This document shows, one piece after another, positions 40,751 through 47,113 of a stretch of 55,683 nucleotides of DNA. The translations under genes and the position numbers were made by a program. This stretch comes from Phycisphaeraceae bacterium (GTDB lineage Bacteria; Planctomycetota; Phycisphaerae; Phycisphaerales; Phycisphaeraceae), in the NCBI GenBank assembly GCA_028284155.1, contig JANQSF010000079.1, positions 1 through 55,683 on the forward strand, written 5' to 3'. Under the pieces are notes generated by a model. It made no database searches. It was not told the DNA's origin and saw only the letters and a list, made by a program, of their open reading frames with translations. Position 1 is the first letter of the stretch, and every line of letters begins with the position of its first letter.

Positions 40751-41995
40751 ATGTTAACGAGCCGCCAACCTTTCGTTGCCGCAATGCTGTTGGTCTTTAC
40801 CTGGGTTTGCGCGGCCATCTTGGTCCCATCGCGCGCCGCCGCGATCACGCTGCCGTTATCCGAGTTTCAAACAGCCGACGCCGCCGGCAACTCGCCGACA
40901 ACCGGCGGCTTCGCCGGTGCCGACCTGCTCGTCCGGCACCGACGTGACGGGACGCCATTGCATCAGATCATCAACGCGTACGCCAAATTCGACCTGTCGG
41001 CTCTGGGCGGCCAATTCGTTGAAAGCGCGACGCTGAATCTCCACCAATTCCACAAGCTGAACAACGTCAATTCCGCCGACCTGTTCGTCGCTCGGGTCGC
41101 CGAACCTTGGGACGCGACGACCAGCACGCCGACGATCGACCAAACAGTCGTCGCTGGCACCGACTTTTCCTTCGGCAATAACGGCGCGGCGTCGGCCGGG
41201 CCCGCGGTTGACATCGATCATGCGATCGATGTGACAGACTATGTCAACGCATGGATCGCATCCGGCAGCAATCAGGGCGTCCGTCTGCGCATCGACCAGG
41301 ACTTTGTCGGCGCAGCCTTCGACAGCACCGGGCCGGACGCACCTTTCATTGAGGCTACTCCGATCGCCAACGCCGGACTCGTAACTCAGACGGTCATCCC
41401 ATTGAATCAATTCCAGACCGCCGCGGATAATGGCGAATCCCCGGCGGCCAGCGGGCAGTTCGCTGGACCGTTCTATGTTCGAGAACGCGCCAATGAAAAC
41501 AATCCAGAGTTGGAAGTCAACGCCTTCTTCGATTTCGACCTGTCGGCACTCTCGGCCGGCCAAGTCGTCAACGCTACCTTGACGCTGCACGAGAACCACA
41601 AACTGAACAACGTGAATTCAGGCGACCTGTTCCTCGCACGGGTTACCGAACCCTGGGATGCCACCACCAATAACCCGACGTTTGACCAGGGTGTCGATCT
41701 GGCTGGCGAGTTGTTCATTGGTGACAATGGCAACGCCACGGACGGGCCGGTGGTTGACATCAGCTTCGTCATCGACGTGACCGACATCGTTTCGGATTGG
41801 CTGGCGAACCCATCGAGTAACCACGGATTCCGGCTGCGCCTTGACGATGCCTTCGTCGGTGCCGCGTTCGATCATGACGGACCGAACGCACCGGTCCTGA
41901 CGATCACCCAGGTCAGCACGATCCCGGAACCGACCATTTCAGCTCTTCTCATGCTGTCGGGCGTTGCCCTGCTTCGCCGCCGACGGCGGGCTTGA
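40751..41995 (+). CDS. PEP-CTERM surface protein with tandem DNRLRE-like domains
   Basis: The 414-residue protein has a signal peptide (about 1-31). Two similar domains follow at about 33-202 and 215-386. Each has LxxFQTA, then FAGxxxxVR, AxFxFDLSAL, HKLNNVNSxDLFxARVxEPWDATT and FVGAAFDxxGPxAP. The pattern looks like the DNRLRE/CBM96-type beta-sandwich that binds carbohydrate or nucleic-acid surfaces. The end IPEP (391-394), a hydrophobic stretch ALLMLSGVALL and the RRRRRA tail form a PEP-CTERM sorting signal, cleaved by an exosortase. The start at 40751 has an AGGAG site; an upstream in-frame TTG at 40703 is rejected. Confidence 0.85.
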   Translation: MLTSRQPFVAAMLLVFTWVCAAILVPSRAAAITLPLSEFQTADAAGNSPTTGGFAGADLLVRHRRDGTPLHQIINAYAKFDLSALGGQFVESATLNLHQFHKLNNVNSADLFVARVAEPWDATTSTPTIDQTVVAGTDFSFGNNGAASAGPAVDIDHAIDVTDYVNAWIASGSNQGVRLRIDQDFVGAAFDSTGPDAPFIEATPIANAGLVTQTVIPLNQFQTAADNGESPAASGQFAGPFYVRERANENNPELEVNAFFDFDLSALSAGQVVNATLTLHENHKLNNVNSGDLFLARVTEPWDATTNNPTFDQGVDLAGELFIGDNGNATDGPVVDISFVIDVTDIVSDWLANPSSNHGFRLRLDDAFVGAAFDHDGPNAPVLTITQVSTIPEPTISALLMLSGVALLRRRRRA

Positions 41996-42039
41996 GATGC
42001 ACTGGCCGCGGGTTATGATTGTTCAACGAGAGCAAGTCC

Positions 42040-42819
42040 ATGCCCACCGGTCATCGAATCAACTGTCAACGACGTCGCGCATTCAGCGTGATCGAATTGC
42101 TAGTCGTGATCAGCATCATCTTGTTGCTGATCGCGCTGCTGTTGCCCGCCATGAATCGCGGCCGAGAGGTCGCGCGCCGCGCGAACTGCAAGTCCAACCT
42201 CCGCCAGATGGGCGAGGGACAAATCGGCTTCGCCGGGAGCGTCAACAACGGGCAACTCGTCCCGAGTCAGGTCACGCTCGGCGACCCGGGGCTGGGCGTT
42301 TACGCCGTTTGGGGGCGGACGTGGAGCGTTGAGCCTTCGGGCAAAACTTCGTTGCACATCGATCGATACCGCAGCCACGGCGCATTGTCGTATCTCGACT
42401 ACTTCGAGCCGGAGATCATGTACTGCCCCAGTTGGAAGCACTCAATGAATTACAACAAGTCGTCCGGCGCGGGCGGCGGTTGGCCGAAATACTGGGACCA
42501 GATGCCCGCAGCCCAGAAGTGGATCCAGACCCACTACCATTACCGCACGACGTTCGACCCGCCGTCGTGGCAGCCAGCCCGGCTTTCGCAGGTCGGCGTT
42601 GAAGAGGCCTTCATGGCCGACGCATTCAGCGACCCCGGCCGATCGGCCGACGTCCACCACGTGGAGGGGTACAACGCCCTGTATATCGACGGCAGTGCGG
42701 ACTGGATTCCCGACCCATACAACCAGATCCGCGACTTCAACGGCGGCGTCTCATATCATGCAGGGTCAGCCAACTATGCCATCCAGGAACAGGTGTGGGC
42801 GGCGTTTTTCCGCAAGTGA
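42040..42819 (+). CDS. Type IV prepilin-like protein (N-terminal methylation, planctomycete type)
   Basis: The 259-residue protein has a prepilin peptide: basic leader QRRRA, cleavage site A-FSVIE with Glu at +5, and a hydrophobic stretch [19 protein letters not shown]. The remainder is a globular beta-rich domain containing a [18 protein letters not shown] segment. Near the end, [17 protein letters not shown] is the H-X9-DG-like C-terminal motif of the DUF1559/prepilin group. It may form a minor pilin-like structure or stay at the envelope. TATGAT at 42014-42019 sits about 20 nt upstream of the ATG at 42040. No pilin-secretion genes are nearby. Confidence 0.82.
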   Translation: MPTGHRINCQRRRAFSVIELLVVISIILLLIALLLPAMNRGREVARRANCKSNLRQMGEGQIGFAGSVNNGQLVPSQVTLGDPGLGVYAVWGRTWSVEPSGKTSLHIDRYRSHGALSYLDYFEPEIMYCPSWKHSMNYNKSSGAGGGWPKYWDQMPAAQKWIQTHYHYRTTFDPPSWQPARLSQVGVEEAFMADAFSDPGRSADVHHVEGYNALYIDGSADWIPDPYNQIRDFNGGVSYHAGSANYAIQEQVWAAFFRK

Positions 42820-42876
42820 CCCGCTCCGTCGGCCGATGCGAGGCTGGGAACGCGACTTTTTGAAGAGGGTGAATCG

Positions 42877-44097
42877 ATGCGAAACGGCAGCCCGGACCGG
42901 TCCAACGCCTTGACGCGCGCTACAGCAGCGATCGTCGTGGCAATGTTGCTCATGCTGATTTGCACGGCCCCGGCATCGGCAGACGACGCGGCCAAAGAGT
43001 TGATCGAACGCGCCAACAAGCTGATGCGGCAACGCGAATTCGACGCCGCCAAGCCGCTGTTGGCGGACGCGGTCAAAAAACTACAGGCCGCAATCCTCGC
43101 TGAGCCCCAAGACGCCGAACTGCACTTCGACCTGTCGCGCGCGTACTGGGCGCAAGGCAAGAAAGGTCAATCCATCGCGTCGCTATCGCAGGCCGTCCTG
43201 CTCGCACCCGACAACCGGGCGTACCGGCTTGAGCGATTCCGCCGGCTCCGCTCGACGGGACGCATCGGCGAGACGATCAAAGATATCAAGGCCGCGTTGA
43301 AGGAAACGCCGGACGACGCCGACCTGCTGATCGAGTTGGCCAAGGCGCGCACGTCGCTCGGCCAATACGAAGAAGCGCAGGAAGCGCTCAGCAAGGCCGG
43401 CGAGATCGACCCGAACAACGACGAACTCCACCACACACGCGGCATGCTGCTCGCTCGGCAGCGCCAGCTCGACGCGGCTGTCAAGGCTTTCGAACAGCAC
43501 GTCTCACTCCACCCCGACCACTTTGCGGCGCACTACAACCTTGCCCAGATCTACCAACTACAGGGCAACAACGAAAAGGCGCTCAAACACTTCCTGAAAG
43601 CCGACGAGATCGCCCCCAACGACGCGGGCGCCCTGGCCAAACTGATCCAGTGTTTCCAGGCAACCGGCGACATCAAGAACCGCAACCGCTACCACGACCG
43701 CTACGTCAGGCTGTACCGCGACGGCCGAATCCTCAACGGCCGATTCTGCCGCGACCAGTTCATCCACGCCAACCATCGCGTGATCGTGATCGAACACCTC
43801 GATGTCAACGACAAGCAAGTGCTCAAGTACGTGTTTTTCGCGTACGACAAGGCCGGCACCGCGCTGCTGCAGAAGATCACGCTCGGCCTGTCACCGCTCT
43901 ACGCGAAGGTGCAAATCGCGCAGGGCAAGCTCCGCCCCGGACAAAGGCTCTATCACCTGGAGTGGCGGCGTCAACGTGAGTACCGCTCCTATGCCATGTA
44001 TTATGGTGAGCCGGCCTACGACAAGATCCGCCAGAAAGTGATGGAAGTCCTGGACGGCCGAGCCAAGCCCGAAACATCGCTTGGCGTCGATCGATAA
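42877..44097 (+). CDS. Exported TPR protein
   Basis: The 406-residue protein has a signal peptide (about 1-36, ending SADDA). At least six TPR units span 40-270, with SLSQAVLLAPDNRAYRLERF, ADLLIELAKARTSLGQYEEA, ELHHTRGMLLARQRQL, and FAAHYNLAQIYQLQGNNEKA. The following 140 residues form a folded beta-rich end (HRVIVIEHLDVNDKQVLKYV, LYHLEWRRQREYRSYAMYY) with no domain recognised. It may be a protein-protein interaction module outside the cytoplasm. It sits between the prepilin-like and oxidoreductase genes with 57 and 36 bp gaps, a probable operon. Confidence 0.75.
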   Translation: MRNGSPDRSNALTRATAAIVVAMLLMLICTAPASADDAAKELIERANKLMRQREFDAAKPLLADAVKKLQAAILAEPQDAELHFDLSRAYWAQGKKGQSIASLSQAVLLAPDNRAYRLERFRRLRSTGRIGETIKDIKAALKETPDDADLLIELAKARTSLGQYEEAQEALSKAGEIDPNNDELHHTRGMLLARQRQLDAAVKAFEQHVSLHPDHFAAHYNLAQIYQLQGNNEKALKHFLKADEIAPNDAGALAKLIQCFQATGDIKNRNRYHDRYVRLYRDGRILNGRFCRDQFIHANHRVIVIEHLDVNDKQVLKYVFFAYDKAGTALLQKITLGLSPLYAKVQIAQGKLRPGQRLYHLEWRRQREYRSYAMYYGEPAYDKIRQKVMEVLDGRAKPETSLGVDR

Positions 44098-44133
44098 GGC
44101 AGAGCCGGTAAGGCACATCCGCGAGACGCAAGC

Positions 44134-45246
44134 ATGCCCGACACCTACCGCGTGGCAGTCATCGGCCGAACGCTCAAAGGCAACTACGGCCACGGCATCG
44201 ACAAAGTCTGGCTTGACATCCCGCAGACGAAGATTGTCGCCGTCGCAGACGACAACAAGCGCGGCCTCGAAGCGGAAGCCGGCCGTCTGAAGGTCGCTGC
44301 GAAAGACAGCTACACCGACTACCGGCTGATGCTGGACAAGACCAAGCCGGACATCGTGGCCGTCTGTCAGCGGTGGATCGACATGCACGCGGCGATGGTC
44401 ATCGACGCGGCACAGCGGGGCGTCAAGGGCATCTACCTCGAAAAGCCGATGTGCCAGACGCTCGAGCAGGCCGACGCCATGATCGCGGCCTGCGAAAAGC
44501 ACAACGTCAAACTGGCGATCGCACACCAGACCCGCTACAGCCCAATACTGAAGGTCGTTCGCGACCTGTTGGAATCGGGGCGCATCGGGAGCGTGCTCGA
44601 ATACCGGGCGCGCGGCAAGGAAGACCGACGCGGCGGCGGCGAAGACCTGTGGGTGCTCGGCACGCACGTCCTGAATCTGGCCAACCACTTGGCCGGCGAC
44701 CCGACCTGGTGCTTCGCGCGCGTTATAGAGGGCGGCAAACCGATCACCAAGAAAGACCTCCGCGACGGCGCCGAGGGCATCGGCCCGCTCGCGGGCGACG
44801 CCGTCCACGCTATGTACCGCATGGCCGACGGATCGACCTGCTACTTCAACTCCAACCGCAACGCCGGCGGCAACCCCTCGCGGTTCGGCCTGACCATCTA
44901 CGGCAGCAAGGGCGTGATCGACCTGCACACCGGGCACCTCCCAGCCGCGCACGTCCTGGACGACCCGAGTTGGACGCCCGGCCGAACCGGCAAAAGTTGG
45001 ACGCCCATCACCAGCGCGGGCGTCGGCAAGCCGGAGCCGTTGAAGGACGGCGGCCTGCACGCGGGCAACGTCCTGGCTGTCCGCGACCTGATCGACGCAA
45101 TCGAAAAAGACCGCCTGCCCGAGAGCAATACCTACGAGGCCCGGACGGCGACGGAGATGATCGTCTCCTGCTTCGAGTCGCAGCGCGTCGGCGGGCCGGT
45201 GTCGTTGCCCCTCAAGACCCGCGTGAACCCGTTGACACTGCTCTGA
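44134..45246 (+). CDS. Gfo/Idh/MocA-family oxidoreductase
   Basis: The 370-residue protein has an N-terminal Rossmann fold (VAVIGRTLKGNYGHG, VAVADDN) and the EKPM motif with GIYLEKPMCQTLEQAD. The C-terminal alpha/beta substrate domain has a conserved H-like segment GEDLWVLGTHVLNLAN. The N-terminal glycine-rich motif is VIGRTLKGNYGHGID, slightly different from GxGxxG, so nucleotide binding may be altered. Such oxidoreductases often act on sugars or inositols in Planctomycetes. Substrate is unknown. The end is 36 nt past the TPR gene. Confidence 0.85.
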   Translation: MPDTYRVAVIGRTLKGNYGHGIDKVWLDIPQTKIVAVADDNKRGLEAEAGRLKVAAKDSYTDYRLMLDKTKPDIVAVCQRWIDMHAAMVIDAAQRGVKGIYLEKPMCQTLEQADAMIAACEKHNVKLAIAHQTRYSPILKVVRDLLESGRIGSVLEYRARGKEDRRGGGEDLWVLGTHVLNLANHLAGDPTWCFARVIEGGKPITKKDLRDGAEGIGPLAGDAVHAMYRMADGSTCYFNSNRNAGGNPSRFGLTIYGSKGVIDLHTGHLPAAHVLDDPSWTPGRTGKSWTPITSAGVGKPEPLKDGGLHAGNVLAVRDLIDAIEKDRLPESNTYEARTATEMIVSCFESQRVGGPVSLPLKTRVNPLTLL

Positions 45247-45309
45247 GCGCTGCCCGCACGCCGCCCAAGACCCGCGTCGGTAGCGGTTCACTTTGAGCTG
45301 AGCTTTTTC

Positions 45310-45380
45310 TCGTGCCACGGCCGTGTCGGCCGTGCGAAACACCCTCGATGAACCGCACGGCCGACACGGCCGTGGCACGA
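45310..45380. repeat. 71-bp inverted-repeat element, copy 2
   Basis: A perfect 26-bp inverted repeat (left arm starts TCGTGCCACGGCCGTGTCGG) around a 19-bp loop. Copy 1 is at 20749-20819. It lies between the oxidoreductase gene and the TPR/alpha-CTD gene. Confidence 0.85.
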
Positions 45381-45445
45381 CGCTTGACAGCAATGTGAAC
45401 CACTACCCCCGCCGGCCGGCGACTGGATCAACCGCGACTTGCGGT

Positions 45446-45451
45446 TATAAT
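45446..45451 (+). promoter_or_regulatory. -10 box TATAAT for the TPR/alpha-CTD gene
   Basis: TATAAT at 45446-45451 is followed by a leader of about 70 nt with a GC-rich hairpin (GCCGTCGGC). No clear -35 was found. This is a longer leader than most genes here. Confidence 0.5.
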
Positions 45452-45527
45452 CCTCGATTCGCCAACACCGCGCCGTCGGCGACCGCCGACCATTCTGGTC
45501 AGGGAACCCCACACGAGCAACGCTGTC

Positions 45528-46436
45528 ATGGACAACGATTTTCGCGATACCGCTACCGCCGAGAAGTACTTCGCCCAAGGCCGAACAGCCGAGGACGCCG
45601 GCGAGCGACTCGAAGCCATCAAGCAGTACGAGGCGGCCTTCACCGCCGACCCCGACCATGCCGACATCTGCTTCCGCCTGGCGTACAACCTCGACCTGGT
45701 CGGGGAAGAGGACGAGGCGATCCACCTCTACGAGCAGTGTGTCCAGCGCCAACAGGCCCCGCTCAACGCGCTGATCAACCTGTCGGTGCTCTACGAAGAC
45801 CGCGGCGCGTACGCGCAGGCCGAGCGTTGCGTCCGCCAGGTGCTCACGACCGACCCGAACCACCCGCGAGCCCGGCTGTACATCAAGGACATCACCGCCA
45901 GCCGCGACATGCTCATCGACGACGAGGCGGACAAAGCCCGCGCCAAGTACGCGGCCGTGCTCGACACGCCCGTGACCGACTTCGACCTGACCGTGCGGAC
46001 GCGAAACGCGCTGCGGAAGATGAACATCCGCACGCTGGCCGACCTGCTCCGCATCACCGAGGCCGAGCTGCGCAGCTTCAAGAACTTCGGCGAGTCGAGC
46101 ATCGAAGAGATCAAGACCATGCTCGCGCAGCGCGGCCTGAAACTCGGCGAAGCCGCCGAGCAACAAGCCACAGCAGCGAAGGAAGCCGTCTACGCTCAGC
46201 TCAAGGCCGAGGTCGGCGGCGACGACGAGCAACTGGGCCGCCCCGTCAACGACCTGAACCTTTCCGTCCGCGCACGCAAGGCGTTGGCCCTGCTGAACGT
46301 CCAGTCCATCGGCGACCTGTGCATGAAGACGGAAGCCGAACTCATGGGCGTGAAGAACTTCGGCGTGACCAGCCTCAACGAGATCAAAGAGAAGCTCGAA
46401 GAACAGGGCATGTCCCTGCGTCAGATCGAAGAGTGA
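45528..46436 (+). CDS. TPR protein with two RNA polymerase alpha-CTD modules
   Basis: The 302-residue protein has a TPR-like helical region about 10-125 (YFAQGRTAEDAGERLEAIKQ, AYNLDLVGEEDEAIHLYEQC, VLYEDRGAYAQAERCVRQVL). It then has two copies of the RNA polymerase alpha C-terminal domain at about 148-208 and 239-299. Copy 1 reads VTDFDLTVRTRNALRKMNIR; copy 2 reads VNDLNLSVRARKALALLNVQ. By alignment with E. coli, the DNA-binding Arg265 is R157 and R248, Asn268 is N160 in copy 1 but Lys251 in copy 2, and Gly296 is G188 and G279. The rest of the alpha subunit is absent. It may bind upstream DNA or RNA polymerase partners. It is not a normal rpoA. Confidence 0.85.
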   Translation: MDNDFRDTATAEKYFAQGRTAEDAGERLEAIKQYEAAFTADPDHADICFRLAYNLDLVGEEDEAIHLYEQCVQRQQAPLNALINLSVLYEDRGAYAQAERCVRQVLTTDPNHPRARLYIKDITASRDMLIDDEADKARAKYAAVLDTPVTDFDLTVRTRNALRKMNIRTLADLLRITEAELRSFKNFGESSIEEIKTMLAQRGLKLGEAAEQQATAAKEAVYAQLKAEVGGDDEQLGRPVNDLNLSVRARKALALLNVQSIGDLCMKTEAELMGVKNFGVTSLNEIKEKLEEQGMSLRQIEE

Positions 46437-46453
46437 TCTCAAGCAAACAATCG

Positions 46454-47071
46454 TCACTCGGCAAGCCGGGCCAATTCCCGGCCAATGTTTTGACGCGCAC
46501 TCTGTTCGAACTTCGTCGCGAAGTGGTCGGTCGCATAGATGCGTGCGCGGGCCAGGAATCGCTCAAGCACCTGCGACCTGCCGTTTCGGTACGCGTCCTC
46601 CGATACCCAACCATAATCAAGCCGGATGGCGGCCGCATACACGTCGTACCGTTCCGCGGGTTGACCGAGAATCGACAGGTCGATGTCGGCAAGCAGAGCG
46701 TCGTCTCCGCCAAGCGGATTGTCGCCGTGCGTTGTGGCGATAATCAACTCCACGACACGCGACGCGTCGATCTTCGCCGCATCACAGTGGACGCAGAATG
46801 ACTCCGCCTCGGCTGCGCTGCGTTGTTCATTGTCTGATCGACGTGTGTCGTAGATCAGATCGTGATACCAGATCGCCAACTCAACGGCGTCCGGTGCGGT
46901 GCAGGCCGATCGCACGTCGTCGAATTGGCCGAGGCAATCACGCAGGTGATCCAGGTTGTGATAAACGCGGGCGTGCTCGCCGTACGCGTCCGCAATGCGT
47001 GCCCATTCAGCCGACGCATCCCGCCGGTAACCGAGTCGATCTGCCAGCTTGAGCCAACGCGTCTTCAACAT
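46454..47071 (-). CDS. Predicted HD-superfamily metal-dependent phosphohydrolase
   Basis: From the ATG at 47071 there are 205 residues. Motifs are RVYHNLDHL (H38, H42), WYHDLIYD (H70, D71) and, later, DDALLADIDLSILG, the typical HD-like hydrolase pattern. SDNEQRSAAEAESF follows. Substrates are not established. A longer frame that starts in the dispersed palindrome at 47083-47102 adds MAAALSRKRPDSH, which is repeat sequence, so the shorter start is preferred. It is convergent with the TPR/alpha-CTD gene (18-bp gap). Confidence 0.82.
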   Translation of the reverse strand: MLKTRWLKLADRLGYRRDASAEWARIADAYGEHARVYHNLDHLRDCLGQFDDVRSACTAPDAVELAIWYHDLIYDTRRSDNEQRSAAEAESFCVHCDAAKIDASRVVELIIATTHGDNPLGGDDALLADIDLSILGQPAERYDVYAAAIRLDYGWVSEDAYRNGRSQVLERFLARARIYATDHFATKFEQSARQNIGRELARLAE

Positions 47072-47082
47072 GTGCGAATCGG

Positions 47083-47102
47083 GCCGCTTGCGGCTTAGCG
47101 CG
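47083..47102. repeat. Dispersed GCCGC palindrome, inverted copy
   Basis: GCCGCTTGCGGCTTAGCGCG is the inverse of the 13256 and 18495 copies. It lies between two minus-strand genes and near the start of the HD-hydrolase gene. Confidence 0.5.
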
Positions 47103-47113
47103 GCTGCCATTGC

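Noticed and set aside
42019..42039. TTG start for the prepilin-like gene at 42019
   Set aside because: TATGAT at 42014-42019 would overlap the coding region; the ATG at 42040 leaves a basic leader before the cleavage site.
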